64,000 nucleotides of DNA from Bradyrhizobium jicamae (GTDB lineage: Bacteria; Pseudomonadota; Alphaproteobacteria; Rhizobiales; Xanthobacteraceae): contig NZ_JAFCJX010000006.1 of assembly GCF_018130695.1 (NCBI RefSeq), forward strand, positions 1-64,000, read 5' to 3'. Every line of letters begins with the position of its first letter. The stretch's first letter is position 1. The position numbers were made by a program, and so were the translations under genes. The notes under the pieces were generated by a model that was not told where the DNA came from, made no database searches, and saw nothing but the letters and a program-made list of their open reading frames with translations. Shown piece after piece: positions 9,566-21,483 of the stretch.

Positions 9566-11643
9566 TACTGGCCTCCCAAGCCGAACATGAACCAGGTGAT
9601 CAATCCGGCAACCCCGATCAGCATCGCGAAGGCGTAGTGATAGAGATAGCCGGTCTGCAATTTGACGACGTTGCGGGTGACGTCGAGCACGCGGGCCGAG
9701 ACGCCGTCCGGACCGAAGCCGTCGATGACGAAGCCGTCGCCCTTCTTCCAGAGCTGATAGCCGATCCACTTGGCCGGGCGCACGAAGATCAGCTCGTACA
9801 GCTCGTCAAAATACCATTTGTTGAGCAGGAACTGGTACAGCATCGGCTGCTGGTTCGCGAGCTCGACCGGCAGGTACGGCCGGCGGATGTAGAAGAGATA
9901 CGAGACCAGGAAGCCCGCAACCATCATCACGGTCGGCAGGAACGCGATGACGGGGGAGATGTGGTGCATCTCCTCGAGGATGTGCGGGTTCATCTTCACG
10001 GACTCGCGGAAGAACTCCTCGACGCCGTGATGGCCGGTGAACAGCTCCTTGAACGGGAAGCCGGCCAGGATCGAGCCGACCGCCAGCACGCCGATCGGGA
10101 TCAGCATCCAGATCGGGCTCTCATGCGCAGCCTCGTAGTGATGCTCGTCGTGCGGCGTGCCATGGAAGGTCTTGAAGATCAGACGCCAGGAATAGAACGA
10201 GGTCAGGCCGGCCGCGACGACCGTCAGCAGGAAGGCATAGACCGCGAAAGGATTGTGCGCGGCATAGGCGGACTCGATGATCGCGTCCTTGGAGAAGTAG
10301 CCCGCCGTCAGCGGGAAGCCGGTCAGCGCCAGCGTGCCGATCACCATCACCGCGTAGGTGTAGGGAATCTTGCGCCACAGGCCGCCCATGTTGCGGATGT
10401 CCTGCTCGTGATGCATCGCGTAGATCACCGAGCCGGAGCCCAAGAACAGCAGCGCCTTGAAGAAGGCGTGGGTGAACAGATGGAACATGCCGACCGAATA
10501 GGCCCCTGCTCCCATCGCCACGAACATGTAGCCGAGCTGCGAACAGGTCGAGTAGGCGACGATGCGCTTGATGTCGTTCTGGACGAGGCCGATCGTGGCG
10601 GCGAAGAATGCCGTGGTCGCGCCGAAGAACATCACCACCGCCTGCGCGGTCGGTGACAGCTCGAACAGCGGCGACAGCCGCGCCACCATGAAGACGCCGG
10701 CGGTGACCATGGTCGCGGCGTGGATCAGCGCCGACACAGGCGTCGGGCCTTCCATCGCGTCAGGCAACCAGGTGTGCAGCAGGAACTGCGCCGACTTGCC
10801 CATCGCACCCATGAAGAGCAGCAGACAGGTCAAGGTCAGCGCGTCGGCCTGCCAGCCGAAGAACGGAATGGTCTTGCCGGTCAGGCCGGGCGCGGCGTGG
10901 AAGATGGTCTCGAAGTCGGTCGAGCCCACCAGTGCGAAGATCGCGAAGATGCCGAGCGCGAAGCCGAAGTCGCCGACGCGGTTGACCACGAAGGCCTTGA
11001 TCGCCGCGGCGTTCGCCGACGGCTTCTGATACCAGAAGCCGATCAGGAGATAGCTCGCCAGACCCACGCCCTCCCAGCCGAAGAACAGCTGCACCAGGTT
11101 GTCCGAGGTCACCAGCATCAGCATCGCGAAGGTGAACAGCGACAAATAGCCGAAGAAGCGCGGCCGGTTCGGATCCTCGTCCATGTAGCCGATGGAGTAG
11201 AGGTGGACGAGCGACGACACGGTGTTGACCACCACCAGCATCACGGCGGTCAGCGTATCGACCCGCAGCGTCCAGGCGACCTGCAGGTCGCCCGAGGTGA
11301 TCCAGGGCAGCAGCGTGATGCGCGCGTCCTGATGCATGAAGCCGACCTGCACCAGCGTGTACCAGGACAGCGCCGCCGACACGAACAGCAGGCCCGTCGT
11401 GATCAGCTCGGCCGCCCGCGAGCCCGCCGCGGCCGGCTCGGAGACGTGATGGTCGTCATGGCCATGGTCGTCGTGGCCGTGATCGTCATGGGCGGCCGCA
11501 GCATGGGCGTGCGCGTCGCCATGAGCATCGTCGTGATGATCGACGGTATCGCCGCTCGGGTTGCGCGCATGCGCACCGACCAGCGAGATGATGCCTGCGA
11601 GGATAGCGCCCAGCAGCGGCAGGAATACAATTGCCTGAACCAT
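9565..11643 (-). CDS. nuoL: NADH-quinone oxidoreductase subunit L, with a His/Asp-rich loop
   Basis: Largest antiporter-like subunit of Complex I, 692 residues, with the long lateral helix at the C-terminus. Signature segments [39 protein letters not shown] and [15 protein letters not shown] are present. Odd feature: residues 36-66, between the first two helices, hold 12 His and many Asp in repeats of the type HDDHGHDDH; most NuoL proteins have a short linker there. The stop overlaps the nuoM start (TAATG). nuoK ends 8 bases upstream. Confidence 0.96.
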   Translation of the reverse strand: MVQAIVFLPLLGAILAGIISLVGAHARNPSGDTVDHHDDAHGDAHAHAAAAHDDHGHDDHGHDDHHVSEPAAAGSRAAELITTGLLFVSAALSWYTLVQVGFMHQDARITLLPWITSGDLQVAWTLRVDTLTAVMLVVVNTVSSLVHLYSIGYMDEDPNRPRFFGYLSLFTFAMLMLVTSDNLVQLFFGWEGVGLASYLLIGFWYQKPSANAAAIKAFVVNRVGDFGFALGIFAIFALVGSTDFETIFHAAPGLTGKTIPFFGWQADALTLTCLLLFMGAMGKSAQFLLHTWLPDAMEGPTPVSALIHAATMVTAGVFMVARLSPLFELSPTAQAVVMFFGATTAFFAATIGLVQNDIKRIVAYSTCSQLGYMFVAMGAGAYSVGMFHLFTHAFFKALLFLGSGSVIYAMHHEQDIRNMGGLWRKIPYTYAVMVIGTLALTGFPLTAGYFSKDAIIESAYAAHNPFAVYAFLLTVVAAGLTSFYSWRLIFKTFHGTPHDEHHYEAAHESPIWMLIPIGVLAVGSILAGFPFKELFTGHHGVEEFFRESVKMNPHILEEMHHISPVIAFLPTVMMVAGFLVSYLFYIRRPYLPVELANQQPMLYQFLLNKWYFDELYELIFVRPAKWIGYQLWKKGDGFVIDGFGPDGVSARVLDVTRNVVKLQTGYLYHYAFAMLIGVAGLITWFMFGLGGQ

Positions 11644-11651
11644 TGGTGAGC

Positions 11652-11960
11652 CTAGCCCTTCATCAGATTGACGTCTTCAACCGCGATCGAACCGCGGTTG
11701 CGGAAATACACCACCAGCACGGCGAGACCGATCGCGGCCTCGGCGGCGGCGACCGTGAGCACCAGCAGCGCGAACACCTGGCCGACGATGTCGCCCAGGA
11801 ACGTCGAGAACGCCACCAGGTTGATGTTGACCGAGAGCAGGATCAGCTCGATCGACATCAGGATGACGATGATGTTCTTGCGGTTGAGGAAGATGCCGAG
11901 GATCCCAAGCGTGAACAGGATCGCGCCGACCGCCAGATAATGTCCGAGCCCGATCGTCAT
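11652..11960 (-). CDS. nuoK: NADH-quinone oxidoreductase subunit K
   Basis: Three-helix Complex I subunit (102 residues) related to MrpC, carrying membrane Glu residues used in the proton path (MSIELILL and [13 protein letters not shown]). I choose ATG 11960, which overlaps the nuoJ stop as ATGA and begins MTIGLGHYL as in the family; a GTG 9 bases upstream would add three residues. It is followed by nuoL after 8 bases. Confidence 0.95.
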   Translation of the reverse strand: MTIGLGHYLAVGAILFTLGILGIFLNRKNIIVILMSIELILLSVNINLVAFSTFLGDIVGQVFALLVLTVAAAEAAIGLAVLVVYFRNRGSIAVEDVNLMKG

Positions 11961-12595
11961 TTCACCCACTCCGCCGCGTCGGCATCCGAGAGGCCCTGCC
12001 CCGACGCCACCTTGCGCATCGCCATCGCCATCTCAGGCGTGCGCGCGTTCTGCACGTTGATGTCCTGCCGCTTGACCATCACCTTGTGCCGCAGTGTCAG
12101 CACGATGGCGCCGATCATCGCGACCAGCAGCACCATGCCGGCGAGCTGGAAGTAATGGATGTACTTCGTATAGAGCACGAGGCCGAGCGCCTCGGTATTG
12201 GTGACGTTGGTCGGGATCGCCGCCGTGATGGTCTTGGTCACGCTCGGGTTGATCGCCCAGGCGCCGACCACCAGCAGCAATTCGAACATGAAGATGCCGC
12301 CGATCACGAGGCCGACCGGCAGATACTGGATGAAGCCCTCGCGCAGCTCGACGAAGTCGACGTCGAGCATCATGATCACGAACAGGAACAGCACCGCGAC
12401 CGCGCCGACATAGACCACGATCAGCATCATGCCGAGGAATTCGGCGCCCATCAGCACGAACAGGCCCGAGGCGTTGACGAACGCCAGGATCAGATACAGC
12501 ACCGAGTGCACGGGATTGCGCGAGACAATCACCATGACGGCCGAGGCCACGCAGATCGTGGCGAACAGATAGAAGAACAGCGCCGGAAGGATCAT
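11957..12595 (-). CDS. nuoJ: NADH-quinone oxidoreductase subunit J
   Basis: Complex I membrane subunit (212 residues) with five predicted helices. Conserved segments include [13 protein letters not shown] and [23 protein letters not shown], where the helix corresponding to the pi-bulge TM3 region lies. The C-terminal tail ([19 protein letters not shown]) is cytoplasmic and hydrophilic. The stop overlaps the nuoK start by 4 bases. nuoI lies 9 bases upstream. Confidence 0.95.
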   Translation of the reverse strand: MILPALFFYLFATICVASAVMVIVSRNPVHSVLYLILAFVNASGLFVLMGAEFLGMMLIVVYVGAVAVLFLFVIMMLDVDFVELREGFIQYLPVGLVIGGIFMFELLLVVGAWAINPSVTKTITAAIPTNVTNTEALGLVLYTKYIHYFQLAGMVLLVAMIGAIVLTLRHKVMVKRQDINVQNARTPEMAMAMRKVASGQGLSDADAAEWVK

Positions 12596-12604
12596 GCCCT
12601 CACC

Positions 12605-13099
12605 TCACCGGTACGGCGCGTCGAGCTCGATCGCCTTGGCGATCGCGCGTTCCCAGCGGTCGCCATTGGCGAGCAGCTTGGCCTTGTCATAATACAGCTC
12701 CTCGCGCGTCTCGGTCGCGAACTCGAAGTTCGGGCCCTCGACGATCGCATCGACCGGACAGGCCTCCTGGCACAGCCCGCAATAGATGCACTTCACCATG
12801 TCGATGTCGTAGCGCACCGTGCGGCGGGTGCCGTCGTTGCGGCGCGGCCCGGCCTCGATCGTGATCGCCTGCGCCGGGCAGATCGCCTCGCACAGCTTGC
12901 AGGCGATGCAGCGCTCCTCGCCGTTCGGATAGCGGCGCAGCGCATGCTCGCCGCGGAAGCGCGGCGAGATCGGGCCCTTCTCGAACGGATAGTTCAGGGT
13001 CGGCTTCGGCTTGAAGAAATAGCGCATGGCGAGGAAGAACGCCGAGACGAATTCCGACAGCAGAAGCGAACGGGCTGTTGCGTTGATATTCACACCCAT
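12605..13099 (-). CDS. nuoI: NADH-quinone oxidoreductase subunit I
   Basis: Carries Fe-S clusters N6a and N6b in the connecting module of Complex I. The 164-residue protein has two 4Fe-4S motifs: Cys64, 67, 70, 74 ([12 protein letters not shown]) and Cys104, 107, 110, 114 ([12 protein letters not shown]). The amphipathic N-terminus docks on the membrane arm. Start ATG 13099 lies 7 bases beyond the nuoH stop; the frame is open further upstream only because it reads across nuoH. Confidence 0.96.
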   Translation of the reverse strand: MGVNINATARSLLLSEFVSAFFLAMRYFFKPKPTLNYPFEKGPISPRFRGEHALRRYPNGEERCIACKLCEAICPAQAITIEAGPRRNDGTRRTVRYDIDMVKCIYCGLCQEACPVDAIVEGPNFEFATETREELYYDKAKLLANGDRWERAIAKAIELDAPYR

Positions 13100-13106
13100 G
13101 ACGGCC

Positions 13107-14177
13107 TCACTTCGGCGCGATGCCGGCGAATTGCAGCACGCCGGCCACAATCACCACCATCGCCAGCGACAGCGGCAGGAACACCTTCCAGCCGAGCCGC
13201 ATCAGTTGATCGTAGCGGTAGCGCGGCACGATTGCCTTCGCCATCGCGAACATGAAGAACATGAAGAACACTTTGAGCGCGAACCAGACGATCCCCGGGA
13301 TCCAGGTGAACGGCGGCAGGTTCACCGGCGGCAGCCAGCCGCCCAGGAACAGGATCGACGCCAGCGCGCACATCGTGGTGATCGCGACATACTCGCCGAG
13401 CATGAACAGCAGATACGGCGTCGAGCCGTACTCGGTCATGAAGCCCGCGACCAGCTCGGATTCCGCTTCGACCAGGTCGAACGGCGGACGGTTGGTTTCC
13501 GCCAGCGCCGAGACGTAGAACACCACGAACATCGGGAACAGCGGCCAGACATACCAGTTCAGGATGGTGAGCTGCGGCACGCCGATCAGGTGCGCCAGTC
13601 CGCGGGAGTTCTGGGCCTCGACCACGGCCGACAGATTCAGCGAGCCGACACAGAGCAGCACGGTGATGATCACGAAGCCGATCGAGACCTCGTAGGACAC
13701 CATCTGCGCCGCCGAGCGCAGCGCCGCCAGGAACGGGTACTTCGAGTTCGACGACCAGCCGGCCATGATGATGCCGTAGATCGACAGCGACGAGATCGCG
13801 AAGATGTAGAGAATGCCGACGTTGATGTCCGAGATCACCCAGCCGAGATCAAACGGGATCACGGCCCAGGCGGCGAGCGCCAGGATACAGGACACCAGCG
13901 GCGCCAGCAGAAAAACGCCCTTGTTGGAGCCGGACGGGATCACCGGCTCCTTCAGCACGAACTTCAGGAGGTCGGCGAAGGACTGGAACAAGCCCCACGG
14001 TCCGACCACGTTCGGGCCGCGGCGGATCTGCACTGCCGCCCAGATCTTGCGGTCGGCGAGCAGGATGTAGGCGATCGCGACCAGCAGCACGACGAGCAGC
14101 AGCAGGCTCTGCGCGACCATGACGATCAGCGGCCAGAGGAAGCCGGTCCAGAACGAGCTTGCGAAGAATTCAGCCAT
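13107..14177 (-). CDS. nuoH: NADH-quinone oxidoreductase subunit H
   Basis: Complex I subunit at the junction of the two arms, forming much of the quinone chamber. The 356 residues contain eight or more helices and the signature [22 protein letters not shown] near 45-66 and [24 protein letters not shown] with its conserved acidic residues. The start at ATG 14177 is 10 bases beyond the nuoG stop. Length is normal. Confidence 0.96.
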   Translation of the reverse strand: MAEFFASSFWTGFLWPLIVMVAQSLLLLVVLLVAIAYILLADRKIWAAVQIRRGPNVVGPWGLFQSFADLLKFVLKEPVIPSGSNKGVFLLAPLVSCILALAAWAVIPFDLGWVISDINVGILYIFAISSLSIYGIIMAGWSSNSKYPFLAALRSAAQMVSYEVSIGFVIITVLLCVGSLNLSAVVEAQNSRGLAHLIGVPQLTILNWYVWPLFPMFVVFYVSALAETNRPPFDLVEAESELVAGFMTEYGSTPYLLFMLGEYVAITTMCALASILFLGGWLPPVNLPPFTWIPGIVWFALKVFFMFFMFAMAKAIVPRYRYDQLMRLGWKVFLPLSLAMVVIVAGVLQFAGIAPK

Positions 14178-14187
14178 CAGATCACGC

Positions 14188-16263
14188 TCACTCCGCTGCC
14201 GTCAGCAACTTGCCCGATGCCAGGCGCGAGCATTCCGCCATCACGGCGGAGGCCCGCGCGATCGGGTTGGTCAGATAGAAATCCTCGACCGAGGCCTTGA
14301 ACGCCGCCCTGTCGAGCGCGCCGCCCTTGGCCGCAATCGCCTTGACGTGGTCGGCGGCGCCGGCCTCGATCTGGTCGAGCCGCATCAGGTGCGGATAGGC
14401 CTTGAAGATCGCAGCCCGTAGCGCCTGCGCGGAGTCGTACGGCAGCTTCTTGCCCAGCACGTCCGACAGCGCGCGGATGATCGCCCAGTCCTCGCGGGCC
14501 TCGCCGGGCGGGAAGGCCGCGCGGTTGGCCATCTGCGCCCTGCCCTCGGTGTTGACAAAGAGGCCGGACTTCTCGGTGTAGGCCGCGCCCGGCAGGATGA
14601 CGTCGGCGCGATGCGCGCCGCGATCGCCATGGGTGCCGATATAGACGACGAAGGTGCCGTCCGGCGCCTTGATCTCGTCGGCGCCGAGCAGGAACAGCAC
14701 ATCGAGCGTGCCGAAGGTCGTCATCTGCGCCGCGGTCAGGCCGCCGGCTGCCGCCGAGAAGCCGATATCGAGCGCGCCGGTGCGCGAGGCCGTATCCTGC
14801 AGCACCGCAAAACCGTTCCAACCGTCCTTCAGCGCGCCGACATCGGCCGCGAGCTTGGCGGCCTGCGCCAGCACCGCCGCACCGTCGTGACGGCCATAAG
14901 CGCCCGCGCCAACCAGCACGATCGGATGCTTGGCGTTCTTCAGCACGTCAGCGAAGGAGTGCTTGCCGGCAGCGAGATCGGCGAGCGTGTCGGTGCCCGC
15001 ACCGAGATAGTCGTAGTCATAGGTCAGGTCAGCCTTGGCGCCGATCACGGCCACCTTGAGCTGGCCGCTCCGCCAGCGCTTGCGGATCCGCGCGTTCAGC
15101 ACGGCCGCTTCCTTGCGCGGATTGGAGCCGATGATCAGCAGCGCGTCGGCCTGATCGATGCCGGCGATGGTCGGGTTGAAGATATAGCCGCCGCGGCCGG
15201 CCTTGCCGTCGAAGGCATCGCCGCCCTGCACCGCCAGATTGGTCGAGCCGAATTTCGCCAGCAGCTCCTTGAGCGCGAACATCTCCTCGACCGCGGCAAG
15301 ATCGCCCGCGATCGCGCCGATCCGCTTGCCGTCGCTGCGGCCGACCTTGGCCGAGATCGCCGCGAAGGCCTCCTGCCACGACGCCGGCTTGAGCTGGCCG
15401 TTCTCGCGGACATAGGGCCGGTCGAGGCGCTGGGTGCGCAGGCCGTCGACGACGTGGCGGGTCTTGTCGGAAATCCACTCCTCGTTCACCGCCTCGTTGA
15501 CGCGCGGCAGGATGCGCATCACCTCGCGGCCGCGGGTGTCGACGCGGATTGCCGAGCCGAGGCCGTCCATCACGTCGACCGACTGGGTCTTGCCGAGCTC
15601 CCACGGGCGCGCCGCGAAGGCATAGGGCTTCGAGGTCAGCGCGCCGACCGGGCAGATGTCGACGAGATTGCCCTGCAATTCCGAGGTCAGCGCGTGCTCG
15701 AGATAGGTCGTGATCTCCATGTCCTCGCCGCGACCGGTCGCGCCCATCTCCGGCGCGCCGGCGACTTCCGCCGAGAAGCGGACGCAGCGCGTGCACTGGA
15801 TGCAGCGGTTCATCGAGGTCTTGACCAGCGCCCCGAGATACTTGTCCTCGACCGCGCGCTTGTTCTCGGCGAAGCGGCTGGTGTCGACGCCGTAGCCCAT
15901 CGCCTGGTCCTGCAGGTCGCACTCGCCGCCCTGGTCGCAGATCGGGCAGTCCAGCGGATGGTTGATCAGCAGGAATTCCATCACGCCTTCGCGCGCCTTC
16001 TTCACCATCGGCGAACGGGTGGAGATTTCCGGCGGCTCGCCCTTCGGGCCCGGACGGCAGTCGCGCACGCCCCAGGCGCAGCTTGCGACCGGCTTCGGGC
16101 CGCCCTTCACCTCGACGAGGCACATCCGGCAATTGCCGGCGATCGACAGCCGCTCGTGGTAACAGAAGCGCGGGATCTCGGCGCCGGCCGCCTCGCACGC
16201 CTGCAGCAGCGTGTACTCCGGCGGCACATCGATCTCTTTGCCATCGACGATGATCTTGGTCAT
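14188..16263 (-). CDS. nuoG: NADH-quinone oxidoreductase subunit G
   Basis: Largest peripheral subunit of Complex I (691 residues), carrying clusters N1b, N4 and N5. N-terminal 2Fe-2S ligands are Cys34, 45, 48 and 62; next comes the His-Cys3 site [18 protein letters not shown] and then a 4Fe-4S set (CIQCTRC and later [10 protein letters not shown]). The remainder is a molybdopterin-oxidoreductase-type domain without the extra N7 cluster. ATG 16263 overlaps the TAA of the small membrane gene upstream (TAATG), which fixes the start. Confidence 0.96.
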   Translation of the reverse strand: MTKIIVDGKEIDVPPEYTLLQACEAAGAEIPRFCYHERLSIAGNCRMCLVEVKGGPKPVASCAWGVRDCRPGPKGEPPEISTRSPMVKKAREGVMEFLLINHPLDCPICDQGGECDLQDQAMGYGVDTSRFAENKRAVEDKYLGALVKTSMNRCIQCTRCVRFSAEVAGAPEMGATGRGEDMEITTYLEHALTSELQGNLVDICPVGALTSKPYAFAARPWELGKTQSVDVMDGLGSAIRVDTRGREVMRILPRVNEAVNEEWISDKTRHVVDGLRTQRLDRPYVRENGQLKPASWQEAFAAISAKVGRSDGKRIGAIAGDLAAVEEMFALKELLAKFGSTNLAVQGGDAFDGKAGRGGYIFNPTIAGIDQADALLIIGSNPRKEAAVLNARIRKRWRSGQLKVAVIGAKADLTYDYDYLGAGTDTLADLAAGKHSFADVLKNAKHPIVLVGAGAYGRHDGAAVLAQAAKLAADVGALKDGWNGFAVLQDTASRTGALDIGFSAAAGGLTAAQMTTFGTLDVLFLLGADEIKAPDGTFVVYIGTHGDRGAHRADVILPGAAYTEKSGLFVNTEGRAQMANRAAFPPGEAREDWAIIRALSDVLGKKLPYDSAQALRAAIFKAYPHLMRLDQIEAGAADHVKAIAAKGGALDRAAFKASVEDFYLTNPIARASAVMAECSRLASGKLLTAAE

Positions 16264-16541
16264 TACAAGCCTACCAACATTCCGATGATTGCGAGCGCGG
16301 CACCCGGGAGCGCAAGCACCCGTGCCATCCGCGTTGCGCCAAACGCTGCATAGAACCCAACGCAAATCCCGACCGTGAAACCGATCAGTGCGAGAGGCAG
16401 CAGCGCCTTCTCCATATTCAACCCAATCCAACTTCCAATACCGGCACCCGCCGCCATTCCAGCCATCGACCAGAACACGATCTCATAGCCGAGGCCGAGA
16501 CTGCCTCGCTTACCAGAACGGATGTCGGTCAGGACGCCCAT
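16263..16541 (-). CDS. Small membrane protein embedded between nuoF and nuoG
   Basis: A 92-residue product with a polar N-terminus (MGVLTDIRSGKRGSLG) and three hydrophobic stretches at about 20-38, 44-64 and 70-90, rich in Gly and Ala. I do not recognise a family, and it is not a Complex I subunit known from bacteria. The start lies 4 bases after the nuoF stop and its stop overlaps the nuoG start by one base, so it is almost certainly translated with the operon. A role in assembly or stability of Complex I is possible but only inferred from position. Confidence 0.75.
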   Translation of the reverse strand: MGVLTDIRSGKRGSLGLGYEIVFWSMAGMAAGAGIGSWIGLNMEKALLPLALIGFTVGICVGFYAAFGATRMARVLALPGAALAIIGMLVGL

Positions 16542-16545
16542 TGCT

Positions 16546-17871
<1,326 letters not shown>

Positions 17872-17890
17872 TCTCAAAACTTTCCGAACG

Positions 17891-18097
17891 TCACCGATTG
17901 GTCTGGGAATAAGCGAGGCCGGCGGCGCAACCGCCGAACACCAGCGCCCACAGCAGGCTGGATTCCAGCGAGGCATTGAGCCCGTAGCGCTGCAGCAGGA
18001 AGATGAAGCCCGCAGCCACCACGGTATGCAGGGCGATGTAGCGCCAGCCTTTCATCGCTTCGGCCCTCCCCGTTCCGCTGGTTGGCACCCCACGCAT
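17891..18097 (-). CDS. Small membrane protein embedded between nuoE and nuoF
   Basis: A 68-residue product with two membrane helices (about 20-38 and 46-63) and a short polar tail, family unknown. ATG 18097 overlaps the nuoE TGA (TGATG) and has AAGGAG 8 bases upstream; an inner ATG at 18055 (MKGWRYIAL) also has a GGGAGGG site and would remove a polar 14-residue leader, so the true start is uncertain. The distance to nuoF is 19 bases. It must be co-transcribed with nuo, and could be an assembly or accessory protein. Confidence 0.7.
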   Translation of the reverse strand: MRGVPTSGTGRAEAMKGWRYIALHTVVAAGFIFLLQRYGLNASLESSLLWALVFGGCAAGLAYSQTNR

Positions 18098-18708
18098 CAG
18101 GTGGTCTCCTTCAGCGTGGTCGGACCGCCGACCGGCGCGGAGAACTGGCGGTCGATCTGCGGACCCGGCTTCGGCGGATTGCCGGCGGCGAAGCCGTCCA
18201 GCACCTTGCCGAAGGTTTCCTTGGTCAGGTCCTCATAGGTGTCCTTCCAGATCAGCACCATCGGCGCGTTCACGCAGGCACCGAGGCACTCGACCTCTTC
18301 CCAGGAGAAGTTGCCGTCCTTCGACAGTTCGAAGGGATCGTGATGGATGCGATGCTGGCAGACCTCGATCAGGTCGCCGGCGCCGCGCAGGCGGCACGGC
18401 GTGGTGCCGCAAACCTGTACATGCGCCTTCTTGCCGACCGGTTGCAGCTGGAACATCGTGTAGAAGGTCGCGACTTCGAGCACGCGGATATAGGGCATGT
18501 CCAGGAGGTCGGCGACGGCGCGGATCGCGGCCTCCGACACCCAGCCCTCATGCTGCTCCTGCACGCGCCACAGGATCGCGATCACGGCCGAAGCCTGACG
18601 GCCGGCCGGATATTTCGTCATCTCCTTCCTGGCCCATGCCAGATTCTCGTCCGTGAACGTGAAGCTCGCGGGCTGCAATTCCTTCGGGGCAAGGCGGCGG
18701 ACGGACAT
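18097..18708 (-). CDS. nuoE: NADH-quinone oxidoreductase subunit E
   Basis: Thioredoxin-like 2Fe-2S subunit (cluster N1a) of the NADH-oxidising module, 203 residues. Ligands are Cys100, Cys105 (VCGTTPCRL), Cys141 and Cys145 (CLGACVNAP). The helical N-terminal part ([20 protein letters not shown]) is typical. A Pro/Gly-rich tail of about 30 residues follows the conserved domain. The stop overlaps the small membrane gene downstream; the FkbM gene ends 11 bases upstream of the start. Confidence 0.96.
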   Translation of the reverse strand: MSVRRLAPKELQPASFTFTDENLAWARKEMTKYPAGRQASAVIAILWRVQEQHEGWVSEAAIRAVADLLDMPYIRVLEVATFYTMFQLQPVGKKAHVQVCGTTPCRLRGAGDLIEVCQHRIHHDPFELSKDGNFSWEEVECLGACVNAPMVLIWKDTYEDLTKETFGKVLDGFAAGNPPKPGPQIDRQFSAPVGGPTTLKETT

Positions 18709-18719
18709 CGTTCAGACTC

Positions 18720-19679
18720 TCATTGCGTGCGGCGTGCGGTCTTGGCGTTCAGCGCATTGATCCGGTCCAGCCAGAAGGCGCTCGCGGTGCCGAACACGTT
18801 GTAACCGACATGGGTGGACGTCTTGATGCGATCGAGGATCGAGAGCTCGCTCACGGTCTCAAGGCGATTGGTCGAGGGATCGAACACGATCAGCTTCAGC
18901 GGCGTGTGTTCGAGGATGTAGCGCGACACGGTGTGAGCGCGATCGGCGCCATGCTCCTCGCAGAGCAGCACGCTGTCGGTTTCCATCAACCGCTTGCCGC
19001 CCTTCATCGCCTCGATCTCGACGCCTTCGACGTCGAGCTTGATCAGATATTTGCCCTGCGCGGTGACCTTGCCGTCGTCGATCAGATTGTCGAGCGCGAT
19101 GACGGGCACTTCCTCGCCGTCCGACTGGCTGCCGGCGATGCTGAAGGCCTCGTGCTTGGTGCCGGAGAGACGCGCGGTGCCGCGGCCGGAGCCGATCGCG
19201 CATTTCAGGGTCTCGAAGCGGTTGCCGTTGATGCGGGCGTTGTTGGCGAGCTTCGGGAAATTCTGCCCCGACGGCTCGATCGCGATCGCCTTGTGGGTGC
19301 CGAACGGCTTGCTCGACACGAGAACGGACCAGTAGCCGTAATTGGCGCCGCAATCGAGCAAGGTGTAGTCGACGTCGGCGGAGTCGGCGAACAACAGCTC
19401 GAGCTCGTCCTCATAGATGTAGGAGCGGTTGAGCAGCTTGCTCCAGTAACCGTCGCCATAGGGAAACTCGAACGTTGCGTCCTCGTTGAGCTTCACCGCG
19501 ATGTTGCGCGCGGGCAGCGTCTTGCGCAGCAGGTTGGCGCAGGCGATGTAGCCCATATGCGAGAAGTGGGACGAGATCTTCGATCCCGTCGACAGCGCCA
19601 GCGCAGCCGTCCGCTCCCACAGGTTGGCCCCCTCGAGGGCCCCTGAGGCGCGGTCAAACTGGATGGGCGGCTGCGCCAT
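18720..19679 (-). CDS. FkbM-family methyltransferase inside the nuo operon
   Basis: A 319-residue SAM-dependent methyltransferase. Motif I is LLDCGANYGYW at 107-117, the acidic end of strand 2 is IAIEPSGQN, and the FkbM hallmark KLDVEGVEIEAMKGG lies near 214-228. About 100 residues precede the fold and may bind the substrate. ATG 19679 overlaps the nuoD TGA (TGATG), and its stop is 11 bases before nuoE, so it is a true operon member. FkbM proteins usually methylate sugars or natural products; the target here is unknown. Modification of a Complex I subunit or quinone-side factor is a position-based guess. Confidence 0.88.
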   Translation of the reverse strand: MAQPPIQFDRASGALEGANLWERTAALALSTGSKISSHFSHMGYIACANLLRKTLPARNIAVKLNEDATFEFPYGDGYWSKLLNRSYIYEDELELLFADSADVDYTLLDCGANYGYWSVLVSSKPFGTHKAIAIEPSGQNFPKLANNARINGNRFETLKCAIGSGRGTARLSGTKHEAFSIAGSQSDGEEVPVIALDNLIDDGKVTAQGKYLIKLDVEGVEIEAMKGGKRLMETDSVLLCEEHGADRAHTVSRYILEHTPLKLIVFDPSTNRLETVSELSILDRIKTSTHVGYNVFGTASAFWLDRINALNAKTARRTQ

Positions 19680-20875
19680 CACCGATCGACCTCTCCGAAC
19701 ACGATGTCGAGCGAGCCGAGAATGGCCGAGACGTCGGCGAGCAGATGGCCCTTGCAGATGTGGTCCATCGCCTGCAGATGCGCAAAGCCCGGCGCGCGGA
19801 TCTTGCACTTGTAGGGCTTGTTGCTGCCGTCGGCGACCAGGTAGACGCCGAACTCGCCCTTCGGCGCCTCGACCGCGGCATAGACTTCGCCGGCCGGCAC
19901 GTGGACGCCTTCCGTATAGAGCTTGAAGTGATGGATGAGCGCTTCCATCGAGCGCTTCATCTCGCCGCGGCGCGGCGGCGCGATCTTGTTGTCGGCGACG
20001 ACGACCGGCCCCTGCCCGTCCGCTGCCTTCAGCTTCTGGATGCACTGCTTCATGATGCGCACCGACTGGCGCATCTCTTCCATGCGGATCAGATAGCGGT
20101 CGTAGCAGTCGCCGTTCTTGCCGATCGGAATGTCGAAATCCATCTCGGCGTAGCATTCATAGGGCTGCGCCTTGCGCAGGTCCCAGGCCGCGCCGGAGCC
20201 GCGCACCATCACGCCGGAGAAGCCCCATTCCCAGGCTTCCTTCAGCGGCACCACGCCGATGTCGACGTTGCGCTGCTTGAAGATGCGGTTGCCGGTCAAG
20301 AGCGTGTCGAGGTCGGCGACGACCTGCAGGAACGGATCGCACCACGCCTCGATGTCGTCGATCAGCTTTGGCGGCAGGTCCTGATGCACGCCGCCGACGC
20401 GGAAAAACGCTGCGTGCATGCGCGAGCCGGAGGCGCGCTCATAGAACACCATCAGCTTCTCGCGCTCTTCAAAGCCCCACAACGGCGGGGTCAGCGCGCC
20501 GACGTCCATCGCCTGCGTGGTGACGTTGAGCAGATGCGACAGGATGCGGCCGATCTCGCAATAGAGCACGCGGATCAACTGGCCGCGGCGCGGCACCTCG
20601 ATGCCGAGCAGCTTTTCGGCCGCGAGGCAGAAGGCGTGCTCCTGGTTCATCGGCGCGACGTAATCGAGCCGGTCGAAATACGGGATCGCCTGCAGATAGG
20701 TCTTGTGCTCGATCAGCTTCTCGGTGCCGCGATGCAAGAGCCCAATGTGGGGATCGACACGCGCGACAACTTCGCCGTCCAATTCGAGGACGAGGCGCAA
20801 AACGCCGTGCGCCGCAGGATGCTGCGGACCAAAGTTGATCGTAAAGTTGCGAAGGTGATCCGGTTGCTCGTTCAT
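19679..20875 (-). CDS. nuoD: NADH-quinone oxidoreductase subunit D
   Basis: The 49-kDa-type subunit of Complex I, 398 residues, which forms the quinone-binding pocket with NuoB. Family segments [14 protein letters not shown] (with the His pair), [14 protein letters not shown] and the quinone-site Tyr region near YFDRLDYV are present; the C-terminus ends with [14 protein letters not shown] as expected. Overlap with nuoC upstream is 4 bases (ATGA), and its stop overlaps the FkbM start by 1 base. Confidence 0.97.
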   Translation of the reverse strand: MNEQPDHLRNFTINFGPQHPAAHGVLRLVLELDGEVVARVDPHIGLLHRGTEKLIEHKTYLQAIPYFDRLDYVAPMNQEHAFCLAAEKLLGIEVPRRGQLIRVLYCEIGRILSHLLNVTTQAMDVGALTPPLWGFEEREKLMVFYERASGSRMHAAFFRVGGVHQDLPPKLIDDIEAWCDPFLQVVADLDTLLTGNRIFKQRNVDIGVVPLKEAWEWGFSGVMVRGSGAAWDLRKAQPYECYAEMDFDIPIGKNGDCYDRYLIRMEEMRQSVRIMKQCIQKLKAADGQGPVVVADNKIAPPRRGEMKRSMEALIHHFKLYTEGVHVPAGEVYAAVEAPKGEFGVYLVADGSNKPYKCKIRAPGFAHLQAMDHICKGHLLADVSAILGSLDIVFGEVDR

Positions 20876-21483
20876 GCTTTCGGCTCCGCCTTGGCCTTCT
20901 CGTCACCGGGCAGCGGATAGTCCGCACCTTCCCAGGGCGAGAGGAAATCGAACTTGCGGAATTCCTGGTTGAGACGCACGGGCTCGTAGAGCACCCGCTT
21001 CTCCTGGTCGTCGTAGCGGACCTCGACGAAGCCGGTGAGCGGGAAATCCTTGCGCAGCGGATGGCCGTCGAAGCCGTAGTCGGTGAGCAGCCGGCGCATG
21101 TCGGGATGGCCGGTGAAGATCACGCCATACAAGTCGTAGGTCTCGCGCTCGAACCAGTCGGCGCCCGGGAAGACCTCGATGATCGACGGCACCTGCGTGG
21201 TCTCGTCGGCCTCGGCACGCACGCGGATGCGGGTGTTCAAGGTCGGCGACAGCAGATGATAGACCACGTCAAAACGCCGCTCGCGGCCGGGATAGTCGAC
21301 CGCGGTGACGTCGGTGATGTTGACGAAACGGCAGGCCACATCGTCACGCAGATACGTCATGACGTCGATGATCTTGCTCGCATCAACGTCGATCGAAAGC
21401 TGGTCGAACGCTACGTCATATCCCGTCACGGCGCCCGGCAGTCCAGCCTTGATGGTTTCTCCGAGTTCGGCAAGCTTGCTCAC
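20872..21483 (-). CDS. nuoC: NADH-quinone oxidoreductase subunit C
   Basis: 30-kDa-type peripheral subunit of Complex I, 203 residues, not fused to NuoD. The signature [27 protein letters not shown] lies near 110-136, followed by [14 protein letters not shown]-terminal tail rich in Lys, Ala and Glu follows. ATG 21483 overlaps by 4 bases with the stop of the coiled-coil gene upstream. Confidence 0.96.
   Translation of the reverse strand: MSKLAELGETIKAGLPGAVTGYDVAFDQLSIDVDASKIIDVMTYLRDDVACRFVNITDVTAVDYPGRERRFDVVYHLLSPTLNTRIRVRAEADETTQVPSIIEVFPGADWFERETYDLYGVIFTGHPDMRRLLTDYGFDGHPLRKDFPLTGFVEVRYDDQEKRVLYEPVRLNQEFRKFDFLSPWEGADYPLPGDEKAKAEPKA

Noticed and set aside
7994..9637. A 547-codon open frame antisense to nuoM
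   Set aside because: Highly charged, repetitive composition typical of the mirror of a membrane protein gene.
14611..16353. A 580-codon open frame antisense to nuoG
   Set aside because: Shadow of a high-GC gene; no ribosome site or domain.
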